Counted from the stretch's first letter, positions 19,148 through 28,661 are shown. The stretch is 64,000 bases of DNA from JALFST01 sp022779285 (GCA_050313895.1 JBNPMI010000011.1), one strand, 5' to 3'. Notes: a model not told the origin generated them from the sequence alone. Program-made: numbers and translations.

Positions 19148-19175
19148 CCGGGAAGCGGATGTCCCCGCTTCCCGG
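19148..19175. terminator. Bidirectional-looking terminator downstream of the 136-aa membrane gene
   Basis: CCGGGAAGCGG (19148-19158) pairs with CCGCTTCCCGG (19165-19175). T residues follow on both strands. On the minus strand it separates the 19202-19612 gene from comEC and shows that comEC is read separately or by read-through. Confidence 0.75.
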
Positions 19176-19201
19176 CTCTTTTTCCCATCAGTATTTCATA
19201 A

Positions 19202-19612
19202 CTATTTCATATCCTTCCGGCCCCCGGTGCTTCTCCCGGTTTTCGCAACCGAAACTTTTTTGATCTCAGCCTTCTTTTGAACAGGCCCTCGCACATCTGA
19301 TTTTTTTTTGGAAAACCCTTCAAAGAGAACAAAGAGCCATGCCGAGGCCAGTGCAATGCATCCGGCGACGAAAAAATAGACGCCTCTCCAAATCCAATGC
19401 AGACCCGATATCGTTGTCACATTGAAAAATCCATAAAATGTGAAAATGAGCCCCACAGCAATGCCGATGGCCGCCGGAAAATATTTAATCCCTTTATAGC
19501 GATGAAAGAGCAAGTAGCAAAGCGCCGTTGCCGCCACAAAGAGAATGGTAACCGTCGGCAGCATAATCAACTGACCTTTATATTGTTGAATAATACCGAA
19601 AACACTCGTCAT
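19202..19612 (-). CDS. Small membrane protein of unknown function, 136 aa
   Basis: Three to four hydrophobic helices lie at about residues 16-36, 43-62, 72-92 and possibly 93-103. A strongly basic, polar C-terminal tail (KKKSDVRGPVQKKAEIKK and RSTGGRKDMK) is predicted to be cytoplasmic. An AAAGGAG lies six bases before the ATG, so it is very likely translated. I do not recognise the family. It is divergent from the acyltransferase gene and followed by a terminator. Confidence 0.65.
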   Translation of the reverse strand: MTSVFGIIQQYKGQLIMLPTVTILFVAATALCYLLFHRYKGIKYFPAAIGIAVGLIFTFYGFFNVTTISGLHWIWRGVYFFVAGCIALASAWLFVLFEGFSKKKSDVRGPVQKKAEIKKVSVAKTGRSTGGRKDMK

Positions 19613-19816
19613 ATCCTTCTCCTTTAATTTTTTTCATATTACCACAGTGTGGATTTTTTCTCAAAAAAATCCGAAAAATGTGTTTTTTCTTTTCCGCATC
19701 CCCCAATATCAAAAAAAAGAGAGTATAATAATGAAGAAAAAATTAATGGATCCGTCTTTCTGCGAATAGGTTTACTTTTGCAGAAAGCTTGTTTTATAGA
19801 TAGAAAGGCTCCTTCC

Positions 19817-21685
19817 TTGAAGATCAAATGGCTCAATCCAATGCGTCTTTTTGCGCTTGCATTGGTGATTTTATATCATTTTTTTCCAAGAGTGCTGCCC
19901 GGAGGCTTTATCGGTGTCGATCTGCTCTTTGCTCTGTCCGGGTTCCTGATCGCATCCCTTACGATCGATGAAATTTCATCCACAGACCGATTCAACCTCG
20001 GCATTTTTTTACGTAAGCGTCTCTATAGGCTTCTCCCAACGCTCGTGCTCTGCGTAGGAGTATCCTTACTGATTTCCCTTTCGGTTTCTCCAGATTACCG
20101 TGCGGGCATCGCAAAACAAATTGCCGCGGTATTCGGATTCGTCACCAATCAATATGAAATCATCAGCGGCGGCACCTATGAATCTCAGTTTCTGCCACAT
20201 CTTTTTTTACATACGTGGTCCCTGTCCATTGAAGCGCATTTTTACCTGTTTTGGGGACTTCTGCTGTACCTTTTGATGCGTTACCCTCTGCGAATACGTG
20301 AGAACTATTTGGATTCTGCGGAAGATTCGGAAAAACGCATCATCCATTTACGACGCAAAGCGATTGGCCGGCTTCTCTTTTCCTTTTCCCTGTTTATGAT
20401 TTTCTGCTCCATGACAAGAGTCTATATCGATTACAGAGAAAATACCCCCATCGCTTCGCTGTACTTTTCCGATTTCACGAGGTTTTATTCATTCTTTTGC
20501 GGTGCTCTTGTCGCCTGCCTGAGCGGCATCCGTTACACCTCGCGCTCTTTTCAAAAATTTACGGAAAGCGTACCGAAGCGCTTGGTCGAGATCTTCTACT
20601 TCGGTACAATGGGCATTTTACTGATTCTGGCGACGCGTTTGCATTATGATTCCATCCGGACCTATCTTTTCGGACTTCCCGCGGTATCCATCATGGCGGC
20701 GTTGCTGCTTTTCAGCGCCAGGGTTTACCATGAAAAAACTGCGGATCGCCCGGAACCCAAAGCGGTTACCTTTCTTGCCGATTCCGGCTATGGCATCTAT
20801 CTCTTCCACTGGCCTCTTGCCATTCTTCTGAAGGCCATGCTGCCAAAGGCAATCGCCCTTCCGCTCACCGTCATTTTTTCCGTTTTGATGGGGGCCTTTG
20901 CCTGCTATATCCTGGATCCGCTGATTTCCGGAAGAAGCGCTCACATCGGCTTCTGCAAAATCAACGCACGGATCGGCACCATACTTTCTCTCCTCCTGAT
21001 CGTCGTGCTATCCGGTGCCGGCTTTCACATTGCACAGAATTCGCCCTCACTTTCTTCTCTCGAACAAAGAATGTGGGCAGGCGCTGTTGAACAGGATATC
21101 GATCAAATCATCAGCATCAACAAAAAAGCCATGCAAATCGAAAATGCCGCCTATGAAGAGCGCACCAAAGGGAGTTATATCATCGGCGACAGCATTCTGC
21201 TCGGCCCGCGGTCTTTTCTTTTGGAACAAATTCCCGACAGTGAGGTGGATGCTGCCGGAGAACGCACGATTCAAGCTGCGGTGGATGTGTTGAAGGCAAA
21301 ACTGAGGACCGATACCGTGCGCAATAATATTATTCTCGCCTGCGGAACCAACTCGCTCCCGGAGCCGGAAAAAGCATTGGAAGCATTTATCGATCTTGTT
21401 CCCGAAGGAAGGCGGCTGATCATTGTAACCCCCTACGATGGCCGAGCCGGCGAAGATTGGACATCCAGTCGGCTTTTGCGTTATGAAAGAACGATGGAGG
21501 AAAAATATCCCTTTGTGACCATCGCGGACTGGCATGGGATTTCGCAAAATCATCCCGAATTTTATGAAGGCACGGATCTGGTTCATTTCTACGGAATACA
21601 GAAGGCTTACGATGCCTATGCACAAATGCTCAAGGATGCCATTGCAAAGGCGGAAACAAAGCCGAAGAAAGGAGATATGAAATGA
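19817..21685 (+). CDS. OatA-like membrane O-acyltransferase with SGNH domain, 622 aa
   Basis: The N-terminal acyltransferase-3 domain begins with LNPMRLFALALVILYHFF. It contains the family histidine (YHF) and GGFIGVDLLFALSGFLI, followed by about ten helices to residue 400. The C-terminal extracytoplasmic part is SGNH-like, with a GDS serine block (IIGDSILLG, near 457) and the block-III asparagine in ACGTNSLP. Proteins of this shape O-acetylate peptidoglycan or other wall glycans. I place the start at a TTG (19817) with GAAAGG upstream, because MKIKWLNP-type beginnings are usual. The frame is open back to 19649, but that part is poorly protein-like. It overlaps the MORN gene by ATGA. Confidence 0.85.
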   Translation: MKIKWLNPMRLFALALVILYHFFPRVLPGGFIGVDLLFALSGFLIASLTIDEISSTDRFNLGIFLRKRLYRLLPTLVLCVGVSLLISLSVSPDYRAGIAKQIAAVFGFVTNQYEIISGGTYESQFLPHLFLHTWSLSIEAHFYLFWGLLLYLLMRYPLRIRENYLDSAEDSEKRIIHLRRKAIGRLLFSFSLFMIFCSMTRVYIDYRENTPIASLYFSDFTRFYSFFCGALVACLSGIRYTSRSFQKFTESVPKRLVEIFYFGTMGILLILATRLHYDSIRTYLFGLPAVSIMAALLLFSARVYHEKTADRPEPKAVTFLADSGYGIYLFHWPLAILLKAMLPKAIALPLTVIFSVLMGAFACYILDPLISGRSAHIGFCKINARIGTILSLLLIVVLSGAGFHIAQNSPSLSSLEQRMWAGAVEQDIDQIISINKKAMQIENAAYEERTKGSYIIGDSILLGPRSFLLEQIPDSEVDAAGERTIQAAVDVLKAKLRTDTVRNNIILACGTNSLPEPEKALEAFIDLVPEGRRLIIVTPYDGRAGEDWTSSRLLRYERTMEEKYPFVTIADWHGISQNHPEFYEGTDLVHFYGIQKAYDAYAQMLKDAIAKAETKPKKGDMK

Positions 21686-22095
21686 GGCAGCGAAAGGATC
21701 TCCGAAGCCTTCTCCGATATGCTGTCGAGCTGTGCATTGTGATCATTCTGGTGATTCTCGCTGTTCACAGCCTTCGACCGACAAGTGTGCAGGATGTGTC
21801 CTCTTTTCCCTTCGGAGAACAGATGCAATATTCCGGTTCCATGCAAAATCATTATTTTGAAGGAAAAGGACTCCTGCAGCTTCGGGATGGCAGTACCTAT
21901 CAGGGAGAGTTTGAAAACGGATATTTTTCCGGGAAAGGTATTTTTTGTTCTGCCGACGGGTGGACATTTGAGGGAACCTTCGAAAACGGCAATCCCGTTG
22001 AATCCGGTATCCTGACGACAAAAGACGGCATTCGCTGGCAGTGGAATGAGGATGGAAGCCTGACCAAAGTGGAGGAAAAAAATGAGTCCAAATAA
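21682..22095 (+). CDS. Membrane-anchored MORN-repeat protein, 137 aa
   Basis: One N-terminal helix (about 12-30) anchors a short extracytoplasmic domain. Two to three MORN-type repeats follow (FEGKGLLQLRDGSTYQGEFE, then FSGKGIFCSADGWTFEGTFE). MORN repeats form extended beta-hairpin surfaces used for protein or lipid contacts. The start overlaps the acyltransferase stop by 4 bases and the stop overlaps the chorismate mutase start by 14 bases, so the three genes are translationally coupled. A role with the acyltransferase at the cell surface is inferred. Confidence 0.75.
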   Translation: MRQRKDLRSLLRYAVELCIVIILVILAVHSLRPTSVQDVSSFPFGEQMQYSGSMQNHYFEGKGLLQLRDGSTYQGEFENGYFSGKGIFCSADGWTFEGTFENGNPVESGILTTKDGIRWQWNEDGSLTKVEEKNESK

Positions 22096-22393
22096 GAATC
22101 CCCATCATGCACAGGAACAACTTGCACCGCTGCGCGATGCCATTGATGCAATCGATGCAGAGATGCTGACTCTCTTTGAAAAGCGTATGCACGTTGTCGA
22201 AAATGTACGCCAGGTGAAGCAGAAATATCAGTTGCCCACACTCGTCCCTCAGAGAGAGCAAGAGATCCTGCAAAAGAATTTGAACAAACTGAGCGATTCT
22301 TCGCTTGCATTGTATTATGAGCAATTTCAAAAAGCTGTGATGACAATATCTCGTGCCTATCAGGCAGATCAAAATGAAAAGGAAGGGCAATAA
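22082..22393 (+). CDS. AroQ-type chorismate mutase, 103 aa
   Basis: This small all-helical enzyme converts chorismate to prephenate in phenylalanine and tyrosine synthesis. The start LRDAIDAIDAEMLTLFEKR, with the following VRQVKQ and VPQREQEIL segments, matches the AroQ helix set and its basic active-site residues. A GGAGG seven bases before the ATG supports the start. It is the last gene of the acyltransferase-MORN operon and is followed at once by a strong terminator. The link with envelope genes is unusual, and no other aromatic-pathway genes are nearby. Confidence 0.85.
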   Translation: MSPNKNPHHAQEQLAPLRDAIDAIDAEMLTLFEKRMHVVENVRQVKQKYQLPTLVPQREQEILQKNLNKLSDSSLALYYEQFQKAVMTISRAYQADQNEKEGQ

Positions 22394-22394
22394 A

Positions 22395-22430
22395 GCATGA
22401 AAAAAGGCCTCACAGGGCCTTTTTTCATGC
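22395..22430. terminator. Strong bidirectional terminator
   Basis: A perfect 15-bp stem (22395-22409 with 22416-22430) has a 6-base loop and contains an A-run and a T-run. It sits between the convergent chorismate mutase and nitroreductase genes. Confidence 0.9.
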
Positions 22431-22437
22431 TTCCACT

Positions 22438-23007
22438 TCATTCAAAGCTCTTCAGGATTCTAAATTCTCGAGGAAGCTTCATCACAAAATGATGATAGGA
22501 TTCATCTTCATAGTATCTTGTAGCGCCATCTGCCGAATCTACAATTTCCGCTTTCTGTGCAGGAACGCCGAAGCTGATGACATCAATGATCTCACAATCC
22601 TCCGAGAGGCCCAGCACCTTCGACAGCTCTTTGCGGTTCACCGATGCCAAAATGCAATATCCCAATCCCAGAGAATGTGCCATAAGACCTGCAGCCAGCT
22701 CTAAAATGCCGGCATCCTGCAACATAACTCCGCTTCCCGATTTCTTCACAAGAACAAGATAGCCGGTTGGCGCTTTTCCCTCCTGCCGCTTCGCATAATC
22801 CGGAATTTGGCCCGCAAAATGCAGCAATGGAAAGATTTTCGCGTTCATCTGCGGATCAACCGAGGTCACAAATTGTATCTTTTGCGCATTTGCGGCCTGC
22901 GGCACATACCGAAGCGCCTCCACGATTTCCTGCATTTGTTCCTTCGTCATGGGTTTTGATTCATCATACAATCGGATAGTTCTCGTGTTTTTGAGTATTT
23001 CTTTCAT
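22438..23007 (-). CDS. Nitroreductase-family flavoprotein, 189 aa
   Basis: This FMN-dependent oxidoreductase has the N-terminal NTRTIRLYDESKPMT (a variant of the RRSIRxF motif), a mid-protein LQDAGILELAAGLMAHSLGLG helix, and the C-terminal family pattern ISFGVPAQK. Substrates of such enzymes range from nitro compounds to quinones and cannot be predicted here. The start MKEILKN at 23007 has AAAGGA six bases upstream. It appears to be a single gene. Confidence 0.85.
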   Translation of the reverse strand: MKEILKNTRTIRLYDESKPMTKEQMQEIVEALRYVPQAANAQKIQFVTSVDPQMNAKIFPLLHFAGQIPDYAKRQEGKAPTGYLVLVKKSGSGVMLQDAGILELAAGLMAHSLGLGYCILASVNRKELSKVLGLSEDCEIIDVISFGVPAQKAEIVDSADGATRYYEDESYHHFVMKLPREFRILKSFE

Positions 23008-23169
23008 ATGAAATCCTTTCTGTCGCCGCATGTTCTCGAATCAGCCGTCGAGAATTCTGATGATAGCTTCATTATAGACAAATGCTCCGAAATCCACAAA
23101 GCCGTATAAAAAGCCTCCCTTCCTCCCGTATTCTGCACGGATTGGATGCGATGAAAATATATCCCAATC

Positions 23170-23655
23170 CTATTTCAGACTGCATGTAATATCCTCATAT
23201 TCCAGCGGAATCGCTTTTTCAAGATCCTGTACGTCAATTTCAAGCTGCAGCCCGATGCGTCCGCCGCTGATGAAAATCGTCTCAAAATCTCTCGCCGACG
23301 GATGCACGATGGTTCGAAATGTCTTTTTCATTCCCACAGGCGAGCATCCTCCATGTACATAGCCTGTCAGCGGCTCCAGCTCCTTTTGCGGTATCATGGC
23401 AATCGATTTTTCTCCGACAGCAGCCGCCGCTTTTTTCAGATCGATCACACAGGGAGAGGGAATCACCATAACATAGTGATCTCCGCTTTTTCCTTGAAGT
23501 ACCAGGGTTTTAAAAATCCGGTTTTCCTCCTCGCCCAAAAGCCTTGCTACCTCCGTACCGCTCGTCGCCTCGGTGTCATAGTATTCGTGAAGCGTATAAG
23601 CGATCTTCTGTCTATCCAGGATTCGGCATGCATTCGTTTTTGTCTTTTTTGCCAT
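23170..23655 (-). CDS. ybaK: YbaK/EbsC-type Cys-tRNA(Pro) deacylase, 161 aa
   Basis: This trans-editing enzyme of the INS superfamily hydrolyses tRNA-Pro misloaded with cysteine. The YbaK-like features are the start TNACRILDRQKIAYTLHEY, the catalytic-lysine segment RIFKTLVLQ, and GGCSPVGMKKTF. The ATG at 23655 has GGAGG four bases upstream. It is followed by nothing in the same direction until the terminator region, and the small 59-aa gene lies just upstream. Confidence 0.88.
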   Translation of the reverse strand: MAKKTKTNACRILDRQKIAYTLHEYYDTEATSGTEVARLLGEEENRIFKTLVLQGKSGDHYVMVIPSPCVIDLKKAAAAVGEKSIAMIPQKELEPLTGYVHGGCSPVGMKKTFRTIVHPSARDFETIFISGGRIGLQLEIDVQDLEKAIPLEYEDITCSLK

Positions 23656-23734
23656 ATATCCTCCAAAACAGAAACGGATCCGAATCTCTGTCCAGACCCG
23701 AATCCGTCTCACTCGTCCTCAGTTCTGAGGAACC

Positions 23735-23914
23735 CTACATTCTATTTTCCTCGTCAACCCATTCCTTGGCGTCTTCCACTGCCTGCTGTGTCGGAGTTTC
23801 CACGCCTGCCGCGTCCTGACTCTCAATCGAGCCATAAACATCAGATGCCGGCGCACATTCTTTTTTTTCTCTCTCCTCATCAACCTTTGCGCGAATTTCT
23901 TTTTCCTTTGACAT
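23735..23914 (-). CDS. Small acidic protein, 59 aa, possible DUF3787-like
   Basis: A short reading frame runs from the ATG at 23914 to the TAG at 23735, with GAGGAT six bases upstream. The product is highly charged. It ends in the segment TPTQQAVEDAKEWVDEENRM, which resembles the DAKEWVdeN ending of DUF3787 proteins, a clostridial family that includes a Clostridioides difficile spore surface protein. The family call is from memory of the motif and is not certain. It lies upstream of ybaK on the same strand, about 80 bases away, and may be co-transcribed. Confidence 0.6.
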   Translation of the reverse strand: MSKEKEIRAKVDEEREKKECAPASDVYGSIESQDAAGVETPTQQAVEDAKEWVDEENRM

Positions 23915-24029
23915 AATATCCTCTCTGTCCCATTGAATCTCTATTATCTATTTTATAGATAGCCACAGAGGAAGGATTTTAAACAAGGAATTTTGATTTT
24001 CCGAAAAAATTTGAGACGCTGAAACGGAA

Positions 24030-25698
24030 TCACTTTCCATGCGTTTTGATCATCTCTTTTTTTCGCATCTCCTTTGAAAATTGAGTTCCGCGTTTGACCA
24101 TCTCGAATTTCTTTTTAATCTGCTGCTGCATTTTCCTGAATCTCCTGTAAATCCACAAGCCGTGAACACTCTGCAAAAGCCTCTTCCTCATTGAAGATGA
24201 TCAATATTGTCTTGTCTGCAAGGTTCTTTCTGATCATGGATCGGAAAATATCACGTTTTTCCGCATCCAAAAAAAGAGCGGCTCATCGAAAACGATCATG
24301 TCAAAATCACAATAAACTGCTCGGAGCATTTCTATAATTCTTTTTTGACCTTGCAAAAGATTGCTCCCCCTATGGAAATCATGCTCGCAGGCTGAAGACC
24401 TATGCGTTCGAGAATTTGCAATGTTTCTGTATTCAGGGAAAGCTTCTTTCCCAAAAGGATATTTTCTCAGCGGTGCCCTCCAGTAAATTTGTCGTCGAAG
24501 AAATCAGCAGGACATGACGCTTGATTTCAAGCTCGGAGAGCCTGTGATATGAAATATCATTCCATAAAATTTCTCCGGAGGACACAACCAGAGATTTCAC
24601 CAGAAGCCTTGCAAGTGTCGATTTTCCGGAACCGTTATTTCCATGAAGTCCGATGATTTCTCCTTTATTGACAGATAATGACAGATGCTTGAGAATGGTC
24701 CTCCCTTTTATCTCATAGGAAACATCCTTCAAAGATAAGCTTTCCAAGTGAGCCATAACATGGCGTGCTTTTTTCATCAGGAATCTGAAGGACTTCCATC
24801 ACCCTGTTTTCCGAAACCCTTGCCACAGTGCTTTTTTCGGAATTGACAGTAAAAGATCGGTTGCATCCCGAAGGCGTGAGAAATAAAGCGTAAAAGCGGA
24901 AATCATGCCTACGCTCATGGCACCCGATACAATGGAACGCCCTCCAATCCGATAGATCAGATCATGCGTGAGGTTCAATAGCGAAAGCACAATGATAAAA
25001 TCGTAAAGAATGTCCCAACGCGTAAAATGCCGTACGGATTGCTTCAAGGCAGAGAGATATCGATCCATGCGCTTTGTCATAAAATCGTGAGCCTGATAGT
25101 TGCGCATGGATTCCAAGCCGGATACTTCTTCTTCAAAATGGCCTTCAAATTTTCCTCCATTTGGACCATCTTTTCCTGTTTTTTGCAATCAACGGTATCA
25201 ATAAACGCGAAAGAAGCGTCAAAATCAATGCACAGGAAAGAATTGTCAGCGGAATCGAGTAGCGCGGCATCATTGCAAGAATTCCAATAAGAAAAAGCAC
25301 ATTTATCACAATATGAATCTAACGCTCATAATAGAGATACCGTGCCATATCACAATCTTTCAGAAAACGTTGCAGAAAATATCCTGCGCTGTGATCTGCA
25401 AAAGAGCCGTAATTCATATGAGCGAGTTTTCGTACAAGAAGCGCTCTGCGTCCTTGAATCATCTCTACCTCTCCCATTTCCAGGTGATAGCTGTATAGAG
25501 ACTGGACGCCGATATGAAGCATGCCTAATAAAATGCTATAAACAGCATATCGCGTGACCGACGGCATATCCTTATCAGAAGCCTTTGCACAAGAATGGGT
25601 GCAAGCAACACCAATGCCTGAATAGAGAGATTCAGGCATATGAGGATGATTTGTAAAGTTGTTTTATTTTGAATGAAGGGCTCTTTAGATTTTTTCAT
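24030..25698 (-). pseudogene. Decayed ABC exporter (fused membrane and ATPase domains)
   Basis: Pieces in different frames line up as one half-transporter. It begins MKKSKEPFIQNKTTLQ at 25698, and membrane-domain pieces lie at 25639-25319 and 25188-24799. The ATPase piece at 24777-24433 has the Walker A GLHGNNGSGKST. In shifted frames further on come LLQGQKRIIEMLRA (the signature region) and the Walker B MIVFDEPLFF near 24280, where one T appears lost from a T-run. A C-terminal tail can be read to a TGA at 24030. At least four frame disruptions make a functional product unlikely. The original substrate is unknown. Confidence 0.8.
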
Positions 25699-25808
25699 TG
25701 ATTTTTACCACTTTATCATATTCATATGCCGCACGATGAACCATGCAATGGTTTTTCACCCATAGGTGAATTCTCCAAAGGCATATTCCTCTGCGTTTTG
25801 AAGAAAAT

Positions 25809-26738
25809 TCAGGCGTCTCCGGCACATGGTTTCCCTTCAACCACTGATTGCAAAAATTTCTCTGTCTCTTTTTTCTTCGGGATGGAAGGAATTGCCCCAA
25901 ACCTTGTGACGGCAAGAGCCGCAGCCGCGGAAGCAAATGAAAGCGCCGACTCGACCGGTTTCCCTTGATCCAGGCAGCTCACAAAGGCCCCAAGAAAGGT
26001 ATCTCCTGCGCCGGTAGTATCCACGGCATGCACGGAATAAGCGGAAAATTGTGTCTTCTTTTCCGGTGTGAAAAAGATGCACCCTCGGCTTCCGCATGTA
26101 AAAACTATGTTTTTGACACCCATTTTGATCAAAGCGTCTACACCGTTCTCCGGATCCTTTGTTTCCGTAAGATGCTCCATTTCGCACTCGTTCAGCACTA
26201 AATAATCCACCTTCGAAAGATACGTCCTGTCAAATTGATCATTGACCGGTGAGGGATTCAGCACCGCCTGTACGCCATGCTTCTCGCAAATTGTCAACAC
26301 CTGATAAATCACAGGCAACGGAATTTCCATCTGCAGTATGCAAAAATTCGCACTCAGGATCTGCTCCTTGTGATTCTCTACCCAAGAATCCTCCCAATCA
26401 AAGTTGGAACCCGAATTCACGATAATACAATTTTGCCCTTGCGCATCCACAACAATGATTGCCTGACCTGTGGGTTTCCCGGATACATGCATGGCTTTCG
26501 CTCCGATTTTTTCTTTTTTCAAAAAGTCGAGAAAGATTCTTCCATTGGCATCCTGTCCGACACTGCCCATCATATGTACAACACTGCCCGCTCTGGCTGC
26601 CGCCACCGCCTGATTGAGACCCTTGCCTCCAAAGGCGGTCGTCATCCCCGAAGAAAGAATGGTTTCGCCTCCTTGAGGAATATGATGAACATCCAGACGA
26701 TAATCCATATTTAAGCTTCCGACAACGGTAATACTCAT
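25809..26738 (-). CDS. rbsK: Ribokinase (PfkB family)
   Basis: This 309-aa sugar kinase phosphorylates ribose (or a related pentose) with ATP. The N-terminal PfkB signature GGKGLNQAVAAARAG and the C-terminal DTTGAGDTFLGAF, with the catalytic aspartate near residue 240, are intact. NPSP and NECE motifs match ribokinase. The start MSITVVGSLNMD at 26738 has GAGGAG just upstream. No ribose transporter or repressor is adjacent, so the gene stands alone beside the decayed ABC exporter. Confidence 0.85.
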   Translation of the reverse strand: MSITVVGSLNMDYRLDVHHIPQGGETILSSGMTTAFGGKGLNQAVAAARAGSVVHMMGSVGQDANGRIFLDFLKKEKIGAKAMHVSGKPTGQAIIVVDAQGQNCIIVNSGSNFDWEDSWVENHKEQILSANFCILQMEIPLPVIYQVLTICEKHGVQAVLNPSPVNDQFDRTYLSKVDYLVLNECEMEHLTETKDPENGVDALIKMGVKNIVFTCGSRGCIFFTPEKKTQFSAYSVHAVDTTGAGDTFLGAFVSCLDQGKPVESALSFASAAAALAVTRFGAIPSIPKKKETEKFLQSVVEGKPCAGDA

Positions 26739-26982
26739 ACTCTCCTCTTTCCTTCGCGTAATGGCATTGCGCATGGCTCACTTTTCAGGATAACGATATC
26801 CCGCTTTGATTCTACCATTCCTTTTGAAAAAGGAAAAGGCCGGCGATTCGGAAACATGCCTTCCTCCCTTTACTCTCCTGCAACACGCTTTCTTCACAAC
26901 CTCGAAAGATTTTTGGATATACTTTTGGGTATACTAAAATAGATTTTTAAATTCCGATTACAGAGCAATAGAAAGGAAAACT

Positions 26983-27324
26983 ATGGGATTACTGATTACT
27001 TGGGTTGCCAATGGCATCTCCTTATGGATTTTGGATGCATTATTTTCCATCATCCAATTTCAGGATAATAAAACCTTAATCATGACGGCCTTGATGCTGA
27101 CACTGGTCAATGCCATCGTGAAACCGATTCTCAAGATTTTGACGTTGCCGCTGACGATTTTAACCTTAGGTCTGTTTTCCTTTGTGGTAAACGCCATCGT
27201 GCTTTCCTTTGCCTTTTCTCTTGGCGGAGCCGAGCCGATCTCATTCGGTTGGGCAATTATCGCCAGCATTGTGCTGGGCTTTATCAATCGCGCTGTGCTT
27301 GCTTTGTTAGGAAAAAACTCGTAA
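26983..27324 (+). CDS. YvlD/phage-holin-superfamily-IV small membrane protein, 113 aa
   Basis: Four hydrophobic helices cover almost the whole protein. The central NAIVKPILKILTLPLTILTL is the hallmark of the PF04020 family (YvlD). Despite the holin name, these are usually chromosomal genes with no proven lysis role. AAAGGA lies before the ATG. It is a single gene with no phage genes around it. Confidence 0.85.
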   Translation: MGLLITWVANGISLWILDALFSIIQFQDNKTLIMTALMLTLVNAIVKPILKILTLPLTILTLGLFSFVVNAIVLSFAFSLGGAEPISFGWAIIASIVLGFINRAVLALLGKNS

Positions 27325-27431
27325 TCGGTCTCCCGAAAAGCTTCGTTTTCAGGAGAAATTCATCGGCAGGGGCTCCGACGTTTTTCGCCGCTGTTACTTG
27401 TATATAAGATTATTTAAGGAGGCGTATCATT

Positions 27432-28661
27432 TTGAACAAGGATGAAAGTATTCAAATTTTACAGGACGTGATCCGGATCGCGTCGGAAAATGACCATGAA
27501 CAAGCCGTGGCCGAATATTATCAAAAGCTGCTCGCTTCTCATAATATTGAATCCAAGCTTGTGAAATATGCTGACGGAAGATGCAGCTTAGTTGCGGAAA
27601 TTGAAAACGGCAGCGGTAAAACACTTGCGCTATCCGGTCATATGGACGTTGTCAGCGTAGGTGACGAAAAGGAATGGAAATATCCTCCTTATTCCGGACA
27701 TATAGAGGACGGAGTCATCTGGGGCCGAGGCACATCGGATATGAAATCCGGACTGTCAGCCCTGATCATTGCCATGATCGATTTGCATCAAAGCAAGAGA
27801 TTTCATGGAAAAATCAGGCTGCTGGCAACGGTCGGTGAGGAGCTCGGGGAGCTTGGCTCCGCTCAATTAGCTGATGAGGGCTATGTTGATGACGTTGACG
27901 GCCTGTTAATCGGCGAGCCCTGTAATACCGGAATTGTATATGCTCACAAAGGCTCTCTGAATTATAAAATCATCTCCAGAGGAGTCGCCGCACACTCGTC
28001 GACACCGGAAATGGGATCCAATGCAATCCTGCATCTTCTTGAGGCCATTCATGAGATCAATCAGGCATTGGATGAAAAAATAGAGCTTTTGAAAAATGAC
28101 AAGATGGGGAAAGCAATTCATAATGTTACATTGATCAGTGGCGGATCACAAATCAATTCCATTCCGGACTATGCCGAATTTCAGGCCAATGCCCGCACTA
28201 TTCCCGAATTGGATAATGAGGATTTTATTCAGTGCATCCAAGAAGTGCTAAATCGTCTCCAAGAGAATGAGGAATATCATTTTGAGCTTGTTGTTACGGC
28301 GAATCAACCGCCGGTGGAAGCGAATCCCGACTCGGATTTGATGCGTGTAATTTTAAAAACCGCGAATCAATTTGAACAATTAAAACCGAAAAACCTGATT
28401 TCGACGATCGAAAATTTACTGGGAGAGGATGTTACCGAATTCAAAAACACGCTGGAGAATATCGATGAAATCGTGCCGGTAACAGCGCCTGCAACAACGG
28501 ATGCAGCGCAGTTTATGCGTAAAAACAAGAACATGGATCTTGCTGTATACGGACCGGGAGTTCCGACATTGAATCATAAAATCAATGAGAGGCTTCCTCT
28601 GTCACAATATATTGATTTTATAGAAGCTTATAAGCAAATCATTGAAAATTATCTGTCATAG
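27432..28661 (+). CDS. M20-family metallopeptidase (ArgE/DapE type), 409 aa
   Basis: This zinc-dependent amidohydrolase has the ligands of the family: SGHMDVV (H70, D72), GRGTSDMKSG (about 98-107, bridging aspartate) and the catalytic EE in GEELGELGS (about 138). The dimerisation-domain motif GVAAHSSTPEMG is present. Substrates in the family include N-acetylornithine, succinyl-diaminopimelate and dipeptides, and the sequence does not decide among them. Translation starts at a TTG with AAGGAGG about 11 bases upstream. It is a single gene closed by a strong terminator. Confidence 0.88.
   Translation: MNKDESIQILQDVIRIASENDHEQAVAEYYQKLLASHNIESKLVKYADGRCSLVAEIENGSGKTLALSGHMDVVSVGDEKEWKYPPYSGHIEDGVIWGRGTSDMKSGLSALIIAMIDLHQSKRFHGKIRLLATVGEELGELGSAQLADEGYVDDVDGLLIGEPCNTGIVYAHKGSLNYKIISRGVAAHSSTPEMGSNAILHLLEAIHEINQALDEKIELLKNDKMGKAIHNVTLISGGSQINSIPDYAEFQANARTIPELDNEDFIQCIQEVLNRLQENEEYHFELVVTANQPPVEANPDSDLMRVILKTANQFEQLKPKNLISTIENLLGEDVTEFKNTLENIDEIVPVTAPATTDAAQFMRKNKNMDLAVYGPGVPTLNHKINERLPLSQYIDFIEAYKQIIENYLS

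Noticed and set aside
19649..19816. Extra 56 N-terminal codons of the acyltransferase
   Set aside because: They run through a likely -10 element (TATAAT at 19724-19729) and have no family match; a TTG with a binding site lies at 19817.
25685..25936. Open frame between the ribokinase gene and the ABC exporter remnant
   Set aside because: It overlaps the ribokinase 3' end in another frame and shows no domain. It is a chance frame.
26983..27324. Prophage lysis gene because of the holin family name
   Set aside because: No phage genes surround it. The PF04020/YvlD family is mostly chromosomal and not linked to lysis.
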